Part shown: piece after piece, positions 35,828 to 46,650 of the stretch
Numbering within the stretch: position 1 is the stretch's first letter
Layout: each line of letters opens with the position of its first letter
DNA from: Sutcliffiella horikoshii
GTDB taxonomy: Bacteria; Bacillota; Bacilli; Bacillales; Bacillaceae_I
Reading direction: 5' to 3'
Assembly: GCA_001636495.1 (NCBI GenBank)
Contig: KV440964.1
Location: 2,806,666-2,870,665, forward strand
Length of the DNA: 64,000 bases
The notes under the pieces: model-generated
Seen by the model: only the letters and a program-made list of their open reading frames with translations
The model's database searches: none
What the model was told of the DNA's origin: nothing
Program-made: the position numbers and the translations under genes

Positions 35828-35871
35828 ATTAACTAAATATATGATGATAAGAGAGCTATATGTTTATTTTA

Positions 35872-35904
35872 TGCAAAATAAAAAACCAGCATATAGCTGG
35901 TTTT
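35872..35904 (-). terminator. Terminator of hfq
   Basis: AAACCAGC pairs with GCTGGTTT around a 4-base loop, followed by TTTTATTTT on the minus strand; it touches the hfq stop codon. Confidence 0.85.
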
Positions 35905-36130
35905 AGGCTTCCGTTTCGATCTGCACATTCTTTGATGGAGAAAAAGTAGAGATGGCATGTTTATAAATCAACTGCTGCTTCCCTTCTGTTTCCAGGAGCA
36001 CAGTGAAATTATCAAACCCTTTAATTAATCCGCGAAGTTGAAACCCATTCAGCAAAAATACCGTTACACTTGTTCCATCTTTTCTTAATTGGTTAAGAAC
36101 CTGATCTTGGATATTAATCGATTGCTTCAT
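35903..36130 (-). CDS. hfq: RNA chaperone Hfq
   Basis: A 75-residue Sm-like protein that forms a hexameric ring and binds small RNAs and A/U-rich tails. Sm1 is [21 protein letters not shown] and Sm2 is [12 protein letters not shown]. The short length without a long C-terminal tail is normal for Bacillus. It lies 30 bases after miaA, as in B. subtilis (ymaH), with GAGGAGG before the ATG. Confidence 0.95.
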   Translation of the reverse strand: MKQSINIQDQVLNQLRKDGTSVTVFLLNGFQLRGLIKGFDNFTVLLETEGKQQLIYKHAISTFSPSKNVQIETEA

Positions 36131-36160
36131 TTTTTCGTCCTCCTCTTATCTCTATCTTCC

Positions 36161-37111
36161 TTACTTATTCGCTTCAAGTTGAAGCTTTCCTGCAATAAAC
36201 GTAAAAATTTGTGATAACTTTTGATCAAAATCTCCATCCGTCATATCAAACCACGTGACATCCATTTTGTTCCGGAACCAGGTGAGCTGACGTTTGGCAT
36301 ACCTTCTTGAATTCTGCTTCAAATCTTCCATTGCCTGTTCTTTCGATACTTTCCCATCAAAGAATGCATATAATTCCTTATATCCAATAGCTTGAATGGA
36401 CTGGCAATCACGTATGCCCTTGTCATAGAGGTTTCGTACTTCTTCCAACAGACCTTGATCTTCCATCATGTCCACCCTACGATTAATCCGATCGTACAAC
36501 ACGTCCCGTTCCATCGTAAGTCCAATAAGTGCAACTTCATATAATGGCTCATGTTGCTGTGTTTCTTGATACTCTGACATGGTTTTTCCTGTTGTATGGA
36601 AGATTTCCAATGCGCGAATCACCCGTCTCACATTATTGGGATGGATATTTGCTGCACTTTTCGGGTCAATTTCTGCGAGCTCAGCATGAAGCTTATCAAA
36701 ACCTATCTCTTCACTTTTTTTCTCAAGACTATTACGGATCTCTTCGTCTTTCCCACTATCGGAAAAATGATAGTCAAATAAAACGGATTGGATGTATAGA
36801 CCTGTCCCTCCAACAACAATAGGAAGATGACCCCGCGAGGCAATCTCATCGATCCGACTTCGGACATCTTGCTGGAATTCAGCAACTGAATAGGCGTCAG
36901 TTGGTTCCTTGATATCTATCAAGTAATGAGGAATACCTTGCATTTCCTCCCGTTTCACCTTAGCGGTACCGATATCCATGCCTTTGTATATCTGCATAGA
37001 ATCCCCACTAATAATTTCTCCGTTTAATAACTTCGCCAATTCCACACTCGTTTTTGTCTTTCCGACTGCTGTCGGACCAATGATCACGATAACTTTCTGC
37101 TTCTCTCCCAA
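36161..37111 (-). CDS. miaA: tRNA dimethylallyltransferase
   Basis: MiaA adds the dimethylallyl group to A37 of tRNAs reading UNN codons, giving i6A, the substrate for MiaB further along this window. The 316-residue protein has the P-loop GPTAVGKTKTSVELA, the SGDSMQIYKGMDIGTAK motif with DSxQ, and HYLIDI. The start is a TTG at 37111 with only a weak ribosome binding site. It follows mutL by about 100 bases and precedes hfq; this order is common in bacteria. Confidence 0.94.
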   Translation of the reverse strand: MGEKQKVIVIIGPTAVGKTKTSVELAKLLNGEIISGDSMQIYKGMDIGTAKVKREEMQGIPHYLIDIKEPTDAYSVAEFQQDVRSRIDEIASRGHLPIVVGGTGLYIQSVLFDYHFSDSGKDEEIRNSLEKKSEEIGFDKLHAELAEIDPKSAANIHPNNVRRVIRALEIFHTTGKTMSEYQETQQHEPLYEVALIGLTMERDVLYDRINRRVDMMEDQGLLEEVRNLYDKGIRDCQSIQAIGYKELYAFFDGKVSKEQAMEDLKQNSRRYAKRQLTWFRNKMDVTWFDMTDGDFDQKLSQIFTFIAGKLQLEANK

Positions 37112-37213
37112 CGTTCACTCACTCTCTCAATTAATCTTTATCACAAGATATCATTATACCCATTTCTGTATCGACTCAACCTTGTTGACAAAAAACTTTT
37201 TATTTTGGCTATT

Positions 37214-39118
37214 TTACATGACCCGTTTAAACATCTTTTCCAACTCATAGGACGAAAAATGAATGAGGATTGGTCTGCCATGAGGGCATGTAAAAGGATT
37301 TTCAGCCTCTCTCAACGTATTCAAGAGAGCAGAAATCTCATCCTGTCTCAAATGTTGATTCGCCTTGATGGCGGCTTTGCAGCTCATCATAATGGCTGCT
37401 TCTTCCCGCAAATCCGCAAGATTAATTCTTCTTTTGTCTTTTACCAGGTTAATCATTTCATCAATGGTTTCTCTTTCTTCCCCTTTAGGAAACCAAACTG
37501 GATGAGCTTTCACAATAAAAGTCTGATGGCCAAACGGCTCAAGCCAGATACCGACTTCCTCAAAAACTTCCAAATTTTCTTCCAGGAACAGATACTCCTC
37601 CATAGAACATTCGATAGTTAACGGAACCAGAAGCTCCTGCAGGTTCCTCTCTTCTCTTCCGAGTTTTTGATAAAAGTATTCATAATTGATCCGTTCTTGT
37701 GCAGCATGTTGGTCAATTAAATACAAGCCATTCTCATTCTGAGCCACAATATAGGTTCCATGCATCTGTCCAATTGGATAGAGAGCAGGAATCCGAGGCT
37801 CCCTTTTAGAAGTTTTCTCCCCTTCTCCCTGTGCAACTTCCTGCGGCAAAGAATGTTCAGCTTCCTCTTCTTCATTTTCGGCAAGAACATCAGAAACCCG
37901 GGGGATGAATTTCTCTTTTTCAGTATAGTCTTCTAACGGGATAGAAGGTTCATTCAGCAATGAAGCATTCTCTTTCCTTTCTACTACTTGGTTAAAAAGG
38001 GTTGGCTTTTCTTTTTTCACAGAGAAAGCCATCTCAGTCGGACGGCTCTGCTCCAAACTGAATGCTTCCTGAGTAGGCTTCACTTCCGTTGCGTAGCTCA
38101 TTGGTTTTCTACTCACATTAGATGGAATCAACTGTTTATGCTGAAACTCTCCCTTAACGCCATCTGCAATCAGCCGGTATAGTTCATCTTCCTTGCTCAG
38201 TCTTACTTCCAACTTAGCTGGATGGACATTGACATCGACCAACAGAGGGTCCATATTCACTTCCAGATATACAATCGGAAACCTTCCAATAGGAAGTAAA
38301 GTGTGATATCCCTCCTGGATTGCCCTAACAACGGTATAATTTTTGACATATCGCCCATTTATTATGGTTGAAATATAGTTCTTGGAAGCTCGTGTCACTT
38401 CCGGCAAGGCGATATATCCTTTCACTTCAAAATCCAATGATTCAAACCGAATCGGAACCATTTTCTTTGCAATATTCATCCCATAGATTGCAGCGAGCAC
38501 GTGCAAACTGTCTCCACTTCCGTTGGTAGCAAGCATCCTTTTCCCGTTATGACTAAGACGAAAGGAAATAGAAGGATGCGCCAAAGCAAGCCGGTTTACC
38601 ATATCGGAAATGTTCCCAAGTTCCGTATGAATGGTTTTCATATACTTCAGACGTGCAGGAGTATTGAAAAACAGATGTTGGACAACAATATCTGTCCCTT
38701 TTCTACTGCTGGAAAGCTCATGCTTTGCTAGCACTCCACCTTTAAAGCTCAGATGAGTGCCTGGACCTTCCCCGGTGCTTGTCGTCATATCAAACAGGGA
38801 TACAGACGCTATACTTGGTAGTGCCTCTCCCCTGAATCCAAGGGTCCTGATGCGGAACAGGTCATTTTCATTCTTTATTTTACTTGTCGCGTGACGTTGA
38901 AATGCAGTTAGGCAATCCTCCTGTTCTATGCCGTCTCCATTGTCTAGCACTCGGATTTTTGTTAGGCCGGCTTCTTCCAGCTCGATTTCAATAATGGTGG
39001 AATTGGCATCTATTGCGTTTTCCACCAGCTCTTTTACAACAGAAGCAGGTCGTTCCACCACTTCTCCTGCCGCGATTTTATTGGCCAGGCTTTCATCTAA
39101 TTGGACGATTTTCCCCAT
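37214..39118 (-). CDS. mutL: DNA mismatch repair protein MutL
   Basis: A 634-residue mismatch-repair ATPase and nicking endonuclease. The GHKL ATPase domain shows [17 protein letters not shown], and [16 protein letters not shown] low-complexity linker (about 330-440) joins the C-terminal domain. The endonuclease metal motif [14 protein letters not shown] and the zinc-type CPHGRPI are present, as in bacteria without MutH. The ATG follows GGAGGAGG, 18 bases after the mutS stop, so mutS-mutL is an operon. Confidence 0.96.
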   Translation of the reverse strand: MGKIVQLDESLANKIAAGEVVERPASVVKELVENAIDANSTIIEIELEEAGLTKIRVLDNGDGIEQEDCLTAFQRHATSKIKNENDLFRIRTLGFRGEALPSIASVSLFDMTTSTGEGPGTHLSFKGGVLAKHELSSSRKGTDIVVQHLFFNTPARLKYMKTIHTELGNISDMVNRLALAHPSISFRLSHNGKRMLATNGSGDSLHVLAAIYGMNIAKKMVPIRFESLDFEVKGYIALPEVTRASKNYISTIINGRYVKNYTVVRAIQEGYHTLLPIGRFPIVYLEVNMDPLLVDVNVHPAKLEVRLSKEDELYRLIADGVKGEFQHKQLIPSNVSRKPMSYATEVKPTQEAFSLEQSRPTEMAFSVKKEKPTLFNQVVERKENASLLNEPSIPLEDYTEKEKFIPRVSDVLAENEEEEAEHSLPQEVAQGEGEKTSKREPRIPALYPIGQMHGTYIVAQNENGLYLIDQHAAQERINYEYFYQKLGREERNLQELLVPLTIECSMEEYLFLEENLEVFEEVGIWLEPFGHQTFIVKAHPVWFPKGEERETIDEMINLVKDKRRINLADLREEAAIMMSCKAAIKANQHLRQDEISALLNTLREAENPFTCPHGRPILIHFSSYELEKMFKRVM

Positions 39119-39136
39119 TCTATTTCCTCCTCCCTT

Positions 39137-41752
39137 CTAGGCTTTGGTTTTCAATAGCTTTTGTATTTCGTATAGTTTGTTCAGCGCTTCAAGTGGTGTT
39201 GTATCCAACAATTCCATCTTTTTCAGTTTTTCAAGGGCTTGTTTCTCTCCCTTGGACTTTCTATCATTCTGCTTTTCCCCTTCATTTATTTCAAAGAAGG
39301 AAAGCTGTGTCAGGGGATCTTGTTCTTTGATCTCCACAGCCTCTTTTGTCGAAGCAGCTTCCATAAGGTCCGTTTTAGGTTGACTTTCCAGCTTTTCTAG
39401 GATACTTTGCGCTCTTTGGATAAGCTCCGCCGGCAATTCCGCCAACTCCGCTACATGAATTCCATAACTCTTATCTGCTGGGCCTTCTTTCATCTTATGA
39501 AGAAATACCACTTTTCCGTTTTGTTCCACGACACTGACATGGATGTTCCTGAGCTTGTCCAGTTCCTTATCCAAAGAGGTCAACTCATGATAGTGCGTGG
39601 AAAATAGAGTTTTTGCCCCAATCTTATCATGAATATATTCTATTAATGCTTGTGCGAGTGCCATCCCATCATAAGTGGATGTACCTCGTCCTATTTCATC
39701 AAAAAGAATCAGACTGTTCTGCGTTGCATACACAATGGCATTTCTTGCTTCGAGCATTTCGACCATAAATGTACTCTGACCGGAAATCAAGTCATCTGCA
39801 GCACCTATCCTCGTAAAAATTTGATCAAAAATAGGCAATGATGCTTCCTTTGCAGGAACAAAGCAGCCTATCTGAGCAAGAATAGCCGTCAATGCCACTT
39901 GGCGCATATACGTACTTTTACCTGACATGTTAGGACCAGTGATAAGCAACATTTCACTTTCCTTATCCATCCATGTATCATTTGGTACATACTCATTTGC
40001 ATCCATCACTTTTTCTACGACAGGGTGACGTCCCTCTGTAATATAAACTTTTCTTTCCTCATTGAAAGTAGGTCTCGTATAGAACCTTTCTTCACTAATC
40101 GTAGCAAAGCATTGTAGTACATCGATTTCACTGACCGCTTTCGCAAGCTTTTGCAATCTTGGGATGAACGCCTTCACTTCTTCGCGTAATTTGAGGAACA
40201 GATCGTATTCTAAAGCGACAATCTTTTCTTCCGCCTCTAAAATCAGTGTTTCTTTTTCTTTTAACTCTTCTGTGATATAACGCTCTGCATTAGCAAGCGT
40301 CTGTTTTCTTTCATATCGACCTTCGGGAAGAGAAGAGATATTCGCTTTTGTTATTTCAATATAATAACCAAAAATCCGATTATAGCCTATTTTTAATGAA
40401 CGAATCCCTGTCAGATCCCGCTCCCTTTTCTCCAATTCCGCTATCCAGGTCTTCCCATTACGTCTGGCATCCCTGTATTTATCAAGCTCCTCATGAAAGC
40501 CGTCCTTCATCATATTGCCTTCTTTAACAGATAAAGAGGGCTGTTCAATGAGACTGTCATGCAGCAGTGTTGTCAATTCTTCACATTCATCCATATTTTC
40601 CATAATGGTTGCATTGTCTATTGGAAGTTTTTCCACCATCGTTTTCAAATGAGGAATTTGGGAAAGGGACTTCCGTAATTGTACAAGGTCCCTTGCATTC
40701 ACATTCCCGAATGCGACTCTCCCAGCCAATCTTTCCAAATCATAAACCTCTTTAAGTAACTCTCTTATCTCTTGTCTTGTAAAATACTCCTGTATGAGTG
40801 TTTCGACCATCTGATGGCGCTGCTCAATTTTCTTAGGACTGATCAGAGGTCTGTCCACCCATTGCTTTAACAGTCTGCCGCCCATTGCCGTCACAGTCTG
40901 ATCCAGCAACCAGAGCAAGGATCCTTTCTTTCCTTTAGATCGGATAGTTTCCGTCAATTCGAGATTCCGCTTGGAGAAAAGATCTATTTTCATCGATTGA
41001 TCCAGCTCAAAAAACCTCGCAGGCTGAAGATGATCCAAACTGCGTTTTTGGGTCCTTTTCAGATAATGCAAGAGCCTGCCTACTGTAATTAGCAGCTTTT
41101 CTTGTTCTAAATTGTCTACAATGGGATGGAATTCATGCGGTATATCTACGGATTCCTCATGGGAGCATGTAACAACCATTCTTTCCCGTATCATTTGTAA
41201 AGGATCCAAAGGGAATTGCTCCGAAACAACAATTTCCTTTGCCCCGATGGAATACACTTCATTCACCAGCTGCTGCAGTGGACCAGAAATAATGGTCGTA
41301 TGTAATTCACCTGTGGAAAGGTCGGCATATGCAAGTCCAAAGGTTTTATCCTCGAAATGGGTGACAGAAGTCAAAAAGTTGTTCTGTTTATCAGAAAGAC
41401 CTTTTGTTTCCATAACCGTTCCCGGAGTAATTAACTGGACTACTTCCCTTTTTACGACCCCTTTTGCCTGTTTCGGGTCCTCCACCTGTTCACAAATAGC
41501 CACTTTGTAGCCTTTTTCAATTAGTTGATCTATATAATTAGGAGCCGAATGGTAGGGGACACCGCACATCGGTATTCTTTCTTTACCTCCACCGTCCCGG
41601 CTAGTTAATGTAATTTCAAGTACTTGGGATGCTTTGGTTGCATCCTCAAAAAACATCTCGTAAAAGTCGCCAAGGCGAAAAAATAAAAAGGCATCTTGAT
41701 AGTCTGCCTTCACTCGTAAGTATTGCTGTATCATAGGCGTATAAGAAGCCAT
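39137..41752 (-). CDS. mutS: DNA mismatch repair protein MutS
   Basis: A mismatch-recognising ATPase of 871 residues. The mismatch-binding domain holds [11 protein letters not shown] (the Phe-x-Glu wedge), Walker A is [14 protein letters not shown], and Walker [17 protein letters not shown]. The C-terminal end carries a helix-rich tail and the beta-clamp-like stretch DPLTQLSFF. The ATG at 41752 follows GGGGG; the longer open frame upstream is not used because it crosses the cotE terminator. It leads the mutS-mutL operon. Confidence 0.96.
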   Translation of the reverse strand: MASYTPMIQQYLRVKADYQDAFLFFRLGDFYEMFFEDATKASQVLEITLTSRDGGGKERIPMCGVPYHSAPNYIDQLIEKGYKVAICEQVEDPKQAKGVVKREVVQLITPGTVMETKGLSDKQNNFLTSVTHFEDKTFGLAYADLSTGELHTTIISGPLQQLVNEVYSIGAKEIVVSEQFPLDPLQMIRERMVVTCSHEESVDIPHEFHPIVDNLEQEKLLITVGRLLHYLKRTQKRSLDHLQPARFFELDQSMKIDLFSKRNLELTETIRSKGKKGSLLWLLDQTVTAMGGRLLKQWVDRPLISPKKIEQRHQMVETLIQEYFTRQEIRELLKEVYDLERLAGRVAFGNVNARDLVQLRKSLSQIPHLKTMVEKLPIDNATIMENMDECEELTTLLHDSLIEQPSLSVKEGNMMKDGFHEELDKYRDARRNGKTWIAELEKRERDLTGIRSLKIGYNRIFGYYIEITKANISSLPEGRYERKQTLANAERYITEELKEKETLILEAEEKIVALEYDLFLKLREEVKAFIPRLQKLAKAVSEIDVLQCFATISEERFYTRPTFNEERKVYITEGRHPVVEKVMDANEYVPNDTWMDKESEMLLITGPNMSGKSTYMRQVALTAILAQIGCFVPAKEASLPIFDQIFTRIGAADDLISGQSTFMVEMLEARNAIVYATQNSLILFDEIGRGTSTYDGMALAQALIEYIHDKIGAKTLFSTHYHELTSLDKELDKLRNIHVSVVEQNGKVVFLHKMKEGPADKSYGIHVAELAELPAELIQRAQSILEKLESQPKTDLMEAASTKEAVEIKEQDPLTQLSFFEINEGEKQNDRKSKGEKQALEKLKKMELLDTTPLEALNKLYEIQKLLKTKA

Positions 41753-41831
41753 CAAAAATCCCCCAACTATTGTTTTTTGCTGCTTTATTATATCATATTT
41801 TGCCGGATTGAGGTGAGCGGGGAAAAGGCGC

Positions 41832-41870
41832 CAAAAACAAAAAACCAGGAAGCACTCCCGCTTCCCAGTT
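41832..41870 (-). terminator. Terminator of cotE
   Basis: AACTGGGAAGC pairs with GCTTCCTGGTT (two wobble pairs) around six bases, followed by TTTTGTTTTTGG on the minus strand, between cotE and mutS. Confidence 0.85.
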
Positions 41871-41876
41871 TTCTTC

Positions 41877-42416
41877 TTATTCCTCGTATCCGTCGACGAT
41901 AAAGTCAGGGTTGAGATCTTCAAACTCATCTTCATCTACATCCCAGTCTGTATCGTCCGCTAATGTGTCCGGATGCACTTCTACCGTGACTTTCGTTTCC
42001 CCGATAATTTCTGTCAGGAACTCCCTCTCTACCTGTACATTGATCTTAGAGCCAGAGTCATCAATACTTGCTTCTAAGCAATTTGGTTGCTGAAGGACGC
42101 GAGCAATAACTTCGTGGTCATCCCCAAGACTGTTGTCATCTTTATATTTCAGTCTAACAACATCTTTGTAGGAAACTGTTTCTGTTACTACTTCCGTTTT
42201 CGTATTATCGCTGTAAGAAAACCAAACATTAAGGTCATAACGGCCTTTCACTTCTACCGTATCATCCACTTTGTTCGCATCATACGTATGGTTAATGACC
42301 CAGCATCCTAGAATGCTCGTAGGACGATGCGAGGGACTTATCGTATGTTTGGATTGCGTAAACTTTCTACCCTTGCCGGTTACTGCTCTTGTGATAATTT
42401 CTCTGTATTCAGACAT
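41877..42416 (-). CDS. cotE: Outer spore coat morphogenetic protein CotE
   Basis: CotE builds the outer coat layer of the spore. The 179-residue protein matches B. subtilis CotE in the stretches [38 protein letters not shown] and [16 protein letters not shown]. It has the highly acidic C-terminal tail ([19 protein letters not shown]). The ATG at 42416 follows AGGAGGG. An upstream sporulation-type promoter is visible. It lies ahead of mutSL, as in B. subtilis. Confidence 0.95.
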   Translation of the reverse strand: MSEYREIITRAVTGKGRKFTQSKHTISPSHRPTSILGCWVINHTYDANKVDDTVEVKGRYDLNVWFSYSDNTKTEVVTETVSYKDVVRLKYKDDNSLGDDHEVIARVLQQPNCLEASIDDSGSKINVQVEREFLTEIIGETKVTVEVHPDTLADDTDWDVDEDEFEDLNPDFIVDGYEE

Positions 42417-42536
42417 GCGAGCATACACCCTCCTCATTACAATCTTCATTTCATCCTATGCGGTTTAAATGACAATTGTGTTTTCCTTGAATCTAAAACG
42501 GAACAAGATGATTTCTTACACATTAACGTATAGTTC

Positions 42537-42564
42537 ATTGTATGCAAGCTTTTCTGGATATGTG
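42537..42564 (-). promoter_or_regulatory. cotE: Sporulation sigma-E/K type promoter of cotE
   Basis: On the minus strand CACATAT (42558-42564) is followed after 13 bases by CATACAAT (42537-42544), a full match to the -10 consensus shared by the mother-cell sigma factors. B. subtilis cotE uses sigma-E and sigma-K promoters. Confidence 0.65.
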
Positions 42565-42618
42565 CCTATTTTTTGAAAAAATCAAGACGGAGCAGTAACG
42601 GGCTATTGGATTTAGACG

Positions 42619-42650
42619 CAAAAAAACCGGGCTGAACCGCCCGGTTTTTG
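42619..42650. terminator. Strong GC-rich bidirectional terminator
   Basis: AAAAACCGGGC pairs with GCCCGGTTTTT around six bases, with T runs on both strands. No gene is seen ending next to it: cotE reads away from it and ymcA has its own terminator, so the transcript it ends is unclear. Confidence 0.85.
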
Positions 42651-42663
42651 AAAACTAATAAAT

Positions 42664-42833
42664 TTAGTTGTTTGGTTAACGCCGCTGTTGCTTTCCGCAA
42701 ATGGCTGCGCTTTCCGCGGGGCGACCTTGAGCCTCCTCGGCAAGCCTGCGGGGTCTCAAGATTGTCGCTATTCCCCCGCAGGAGTCTACGCCATTTGCTC
42801 CAATCCACAGCTGAAAATTACGTGAACGAAAAG
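42664..42833 (-). mobile_element. Non-coding insertion element, family A, diverged copy 2
   Basis: Read on the minus strand this stretch follows the family A core: GATTGGAGCAAATGGCGTAG, CAATCTTGAGACCCCGC, GAGGAGGCTCAAGGTCGCC and CCGCGGAAAGC. Its ends are degraded (GTTAACGCCGCTGTTG on one side) and I see no target duplication. It starts just after the strong terminator at 42619-42650. Confidence 0.65.
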
Positions 42834-42899
42834 CTAATGCTTTTTAGATAGCTAAATTAAATGGCTATTCGTTAACCTTTAGATGAATGAAGTCATCTT

Positions 42900-43023
42900 G
42901 TTGATTGGAGTGGAAGGCGCGCAGACGCCCGCGGGAGGAAGGGACAGGTGAGACCTCTGAAGCGTTGTGAGGAGGCTCAAGGACCGCCCGCAGGCAAGCG
43001 AAGCGCCTGGAACGGAAATCAAC
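42900..43023 (+). mobile_element. Non-coding insertion element, family A, short copy 3
   Basis: A 124-base variant bounded by GTTGATT and AATCAAC, with the core blocks GATTGGAGTGGAAGGCG, GGTGAGACC, GAGGAGGCTCAAGG and GCGCCTGGAACGGAAATCAA. It lacks the outer terminal repeats of full copies. It lies 24 bases before a family B copy. Confidence 0.65.
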
Positions 43024-43046
43024 CGTATAATAAACTATCTTATTAA

Positions 43047-43229
43047 AGGCTGTTTTCGTAAACTTTGTTGCTTTTTCGAATATTTAAGCCAACCCTAATA
43101 TTCCTTGCTATCGTGCTCTTTTTCCGGCTATCCAGATAGATTTTATGCCTGCCTTAGAGTCTATATGCGATAAAAAGTCCAATTGCCGACTTTTTACTAT
43201 GAATAGCAACAATCTTTGAGAAAAGAGCC
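43047..43229 (+). mobile_element. Non-coding insertion element, family B, copy 2 (MITE-like)
   Basis: A 183-base element flanked by a 6-base duplication TATTAA (43041-43046 and 43230-43235). It is nearly identical to the copy at 19635-19819, including the AAAAAGTCCAATTGCCGAC core and the terminal inverted repeats (AGGCTGTTTTCGTAAAC against GGCTCTTTTCTCAAAG). There is no coding capacity. Confidence 0.82.
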
Positions 43230-43232
43230 TAT

Positions 43233-43266
43233 TAAAAAAACAGTATGGATTTTTCATCCATACTGT
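43233..43266 (-). terminator. Terminator of miaB-ymcA
   Basis: ACAGTATGGAT pairs with ATCCATACTGT around five bases, followed by TTTTTTT on the minus strand. The T run borders the family B target duplication. Confidence 0.88.
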
Positions 43267-43295
43267 GTGACTATGGGCAAACTCTCGTTAAGGAA

Positions 43296-43730
43296 TTAAG
43301 AGCAACTTCCGCCATAAGTCGTGTTTTTTACATAGGATCCAGTTTCTCCACGTAGTACGTCCCCGCCAGTTGCAACGATGATTTCATCTGTTACTGTTTT
43401 GGAAATGTAAGAAGAAACTAGTTGTAAAAGGTCATTCACATTTGATTGGGAAGTTTTGAACTCCTGTACAATCGGAATCTCATCCAATTCTGCCAGAATA
43501 GCGTCCAATTTCGCTTCTGTTTTCTTTAAGGCTTCCGTTTTTCCGTAGTGTTGGAAATTAACAGCCTGTTTTTGCAAACTCTTCACACTCGCAACCATTT
43601 CTTTAATCTTTTGATTTTCATTGATTTGTGCTTCTGCACGTTGGAAGTATTCCACTTCTTCTGTATCTGCTATCATTTGTGCCAATTCTTTTGCTCTTTC
43701 TACTATGTCTGCTCTTGTATATTTCGCCAT
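43296..43730 (-). CDS. ymcA: RicA/YmcA, subunit of the RicTFA RNA-processing/biofilm complex
   Basis: A 144-residue helical protein of the YlbF/YmcA (DUF964) family. In B. subtilis YmcA, YlbF and YaaT form an Fe-S-bearing complex that works with RNase Y on mRNA maturation and promotes Spo0A phosphorylation, biofilm and competence. The helical core (EYFQRAEAQINENQKIKEMV) is clear, and the C terminus GGSCS carries the cysteine expected for cluster binding. It lies 4 bases after miaB, so they share an operon. RNase Y is also encoded in this window. Confidence 0.92.
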   Translation of the reverse strand: MAKYTRADIVERAKELAQMIADTEEVEYFQRAEAQINENQKIKEMVASVKSLQKQAVNFQHYGKTEALKKTEAKLDAILAELDEIPIVQEFKTSQSNVNDLLQLVSSYISKTVTDEIIVATGGDVLRGETGSYVKNTTYGGSCS

Positions 43731-43733
43731 TTT

Positions 43734-45278
43734 TTATACCTCCAGTGCTTCTTCTGCTACTTCTTCCGCCAGTTCTCCATCCAATGTCCAAGTTTTAGCT
43801 TTTACAACTTTCACTTTGACCATTTTACCGATGACAGATTTTGGTGCTCTAAAGTTAACTAGTTTACTTTTATCTGTATATCCAGCAAGTACTTCCGGAT
43901 TTTTCTTACTTTCCCCTTCAACCAACACTTCCACAATCTGACCTTCATATTCTTTTAATTTCTTTGCAGAAATTTCATTGACCAGTGCATTCAAGCGTTG
44001 AAGACGGTCTTTCTTCACTTCCATTGGTACATTATCCACCATTTTCGCAGCAGGTGTTCCCTCACGAGGTGAATAGATGAACGTATATGCCGTATCAAAT
44101 TCCACTTCACGGTAGAGTGACATCGTTTCTTCAAACTGCTCCTCCGTTTCGTTAGGGAATCCAACAATGATATCGGTGGTCAGGGAAGCGTTTGGCATTG
44201 CCGTTTTTATTTTCCCGACAAGCTCAAGATAGCGTTCTCTATCATACTTACGTGCCATCAGCTTCAAGACTTCCGAACTGCCCGATTGAACAGGAAGATG
44301 AATGTGGTCCAGCAGGTTGCCGCCTTTGGCCAAGACTTCCACCAAACGATCGTCAAAATCTCTTGGGTGACTTGTTGTAAATCGGATACGAGGGATATCG
44401 ATTTTGCGGATTTCATCCATCAGATCCCCAAGACCATATTTCATATCTTCAAAATCTTTTCCGTATGCGTTTACGTTTTGTCCAAGCAAGGTAATCTCTT
44501 TATACCCTTGTGCTGCCAAGTGGCGAACTTCCTGGATGATATCCTCTGGACGTCTGCTTCTCTCTTTCCCACGGGTGTAAGGGACAATACAGTACGTACA
44601 GAACTTATCACAGCCGTACATGATGTTCACCCACGCCTTGATTTCACCTTTGCGGTTTTTTGGGAGGTTTTCAATGACATCCCCTTCTTTAGACCAAACT
44701 TCAATGACCATTTCTTTGGACATATAAGCGTCCTTTAAAATGTTAGGAAGGCGGTGAATGTTATGGGTACCGAAAATCATGTCCACTTGCTGATAGGTTT
44801 TTAGAATCTTGTTAACCACTGATTCTTCTTGCGACATACAGCCGCAAACGCCAATAAGAAGACCAGGTCTTGATTTTTTCAAGGTTTTTAAATGACCAAG
44901 TTCACCGAACACCTTGTTCTCCGCATTTTCACGGATTGCACAGGTATTTAATAGGATCACATCGGCGTCGTTCACTGTATATGTCGCTTCATAGCCTAAA
45001 GCAAGGAATATCCCGGCCATAACTTCTGTGTCATGTTCATTCATCTGACAGCCATACGTACGTATATAAAATTTCTTTCCATCCCCAAGACCTTGAAATT
45101 CTTCGGAAATGGAAAAGTCTTGATAAGCAACTTCTTCTTTTCCGCGTTTTTTCGCATCTTTTAGGGAAGGTGGTACATAAACAGACTCAAAGTATTTGCT
45201 GAAATCCTTCTCGGATTTTTTGTCCGATGAATTTCCTGCAACTACTTGTCCTGCTTCCACTCTTTGTTTCTCATTCAT
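43734..45278 (-). CDS. miaB: tRNA-2-methylthio-N6-dimethylallyladenosine synthase
   Basis: MiaB, a radical-SAM methylthiotransferase, converts i6A37 to ms2i6A37. It has 514 residues. The N-terminal UPF0004 domain cysteines are in [20 protein letters not shown] and [10 protein letters not shown]. The radical-SAM motif is [16 protein letters not shown], and a TRAM domain follows (about residues 440-505). The ATG at 45278 follows AAAGGAG. It acts after MiaA, encoded 8 kb away, and is co-transcribed with ymcA. Confidence 0.95.
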   Translation of the reverse strand: MNEKQRVEAGQVVAGNSSDKKSEKDFSKYFESVYVPPSLKDAKKRGKEEVAYQDFSISEEFQGLGDGKKFYIRTYGCQMNEHDTEVMAGIFLALGYEATYTVNDADVILLNTCAIRENAENKVFGELGHLKTLKKSRPGLLIGVCGCMSQEESVVNKILKTYQQVDMIFGTHNIHRLPNILKDAYMSKEMVIEVWSKEGDVIENLPKNRKGEIKAWVNIMYGCDKFCTYCIVPYTRGKERSRRPEDIIQEVRHLAAQGYKEITLLGQNVNAYGKDFEDMKYGLGDLMDEIRKIDIPRIRFTTSHPRDFDDRLVEVLAKGGNLLDHIHLPVQSGSSEVLKLMARKYDRERYLELVGKIKTAMPNASLTTDIIVGFPNETEEQFEETMSLYREVEFDTAYTFIYSPREGTPAAKMVDNVPMEVKKDRLQRLNALVNEISAKKLKEYEGQIVEVLVEGESKKNPEVLAGYTDKSKLVNFRAPKSVIGKMVKVKVVKAKTWTLDGELAEEVAEEALEV

Positions 45279-45403
45279 TGTGTTAACTCCTTTCCAGAAA
45301 AGTAGAGCGCATAAAACCCTACACATTAACATAGTATATTATTTTATGGCTTCTTAAACAATAATTATGGAGAAGATTACATAAATCTACATATTTATAA
45401 CAC

Positions 45404-45439
45404 AACAAGAGAGACACTCCTTCATGTGTCTCTCTTGTT
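45404..45439 (-). terminator. Inverted repeat, likely terminator of tdh-kbl
   Basis: A perfect 14-bp stem AACAAGAGAGACAC with GTGTCTCTCTTGTT and an 8-base loop lies just past the kbl stop. The following T-tract is weak on the minus strand. Confidence 0.65.
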
Positions 45440-45450
45440 TGTAAGGTCTA

Positions 45451-46629
45451 TTAGGAGATAATCCCTAGCTCTTTCCCGGCTTTTTCAAAAATATCCAATG
45501 CCTCTTGAAGCTCTTCTTTTGAGTGCTGAGCTGTCACGATGGTACGAACGCGTGCCATCCCTTTAGCTACCGTTGGGAATGCGATACCTTGTGCAAAGAC
45601 GCCGTATTCCAACAATTTATCAGAGAACTTATGAGATAGCGCTTCGTCTCCAACAATAACCGGAGTGACAGGTGTTTGGCTGTCCCCAGTGTCAAAACCA
45701 AGTTTCAACAAACCATCTTTGAAGAATTTCGCGTTATCCCAAAGTTTTTCAATCAATTCCGGTTCTTCTAAAAGTACTTGAATCGCTTCATCACATGCAG
45801 CTGTAACTGCTGGTGGATGAGAAGTACTGAATAAGAACGGACGGCCTTTATGGATTAGATAATCAATTAAAGAACGGGAACTTGCCACGTATCCTCCAAG
45901 AACTCCAATTGCTTTACTTAATGTACCAACTTGAATGTGTACACGTCCATCCAAACCGAAATGATTCACCGTACCGCGGCCATTCTCACCAAGTACACCG
46001 GAAGCATGGGCATCATCCACCATGACAAGTGCGTCATACTTTTCAGCTAGTTCCACAATTTTATCAAGTGGTGCGATGTTACCGTCCATGGAGAATACTC
46101 CATCTGTTACGATAAGACGCTTGCGGTAATCACCTGACTCTTTTAATGCACGCTCCAAGTCTTCCATGTCCACATGCTTGTACACTTTACGTGCAGACTT
46201 TGTAAGACGGATGCCATCAATGATGGATGCATGGTTCAACGCATCAGAAATTACCACATCTTCCGGAGAAAGAATGGCAGAAAGTACACCCTGGTTCGTT
46301 GTAAAACCGGATTGGAAAACAAGGGAAGCTTCTGTATGCTTGAATTTCGCCAGCTTTTCTTCCAGTTGTTCATGCATCGTAAAAGTTCCAGCAATGGTAC
46401 GAACAGATCCTGTACCTGCTCCGTATTTTTCTACCGCTTCCAAAGCCGCTTTCACTAGGCGAGGGTGTGTTGTCAAGCCTAGGTAGTTGTTGGATGAAAG
46501 CTGAATCACTTCTTTCCCGTTAATAACAACTTTGGAGCCTTGATCAGATTCCAAAGGTACTAATTTACGAAAAGTACCCTCTTCTTTCATTTGATCTAAT
46601 TCTTCTTGTAAGTATTCAAAACCCTTCAT
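45451..46629 (-). CDS. kbl: Glycine C-acetyltransferase (2-amino-3-ketobutyrate CoA ligase)
   Basis: Kbl cleaves 2-amino-3-ketobutyrate, made by Tdh, with CoA to glycine and acetyl-CoA. The 392-residue PLP enzyme of the alpha-oxoamine synthase family has [33 protein letters not shown], and the PLP lysine in [21 protein letters not shown] precedes the ATG. It follows tdh by 21 bases, completing the threonine-to-glycine route. Confidence 0.95.
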   Translation of the reverse strand: MKGFEYLQEELDQMKEEGTFRKLVPLESDQGSKVVINGKEVIQLSSNNYLGLTTHPRLVKAALEAVEKYGAGTGSVRTIAGTFTMHEQLEEKLAKFKHTEASLVFQSGFTTNQGVLSAILSPEDVVISDALNHASIIDGIRLTKSARKVYKHVDMEDLERALKESGDYRKRLIVTDGVFSMDGNIAPLDKIVELAEKYDALVMVDDAHASGVLGENGRGTVNHFGLDGRVHIQVGTLSKAIGVLGGYVASSRSLIDYLIHKGRPFLFSTSHPPAVTAACDEAIQVLLEEPELIEKLWDNAKFFKDGLLKLGFDTGDSQTPVTPVIVGDEALSHKFSDKLLEYGVFAQGIAFPTVAKGMARVRTIVTAQHSKEELQEALDIFEKAGKELGIIS

Positions 46630-46650
46630 ATTAACCCCTCCTATTATCTT

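Noticed and set aside
39137-41935. Longer MutS of 932 residues
   Set aside because: The extra 61 residues run across the cotE terminator and lack a ribosome binding site; the ATG at 41752 has one and matches the family start.
42566-42808. An 80-codon minus-strand ORF
   Set aside because: It covers family A copy 2 and a terminator hairpin, with no ribosome binding site and repeat-derived composition.
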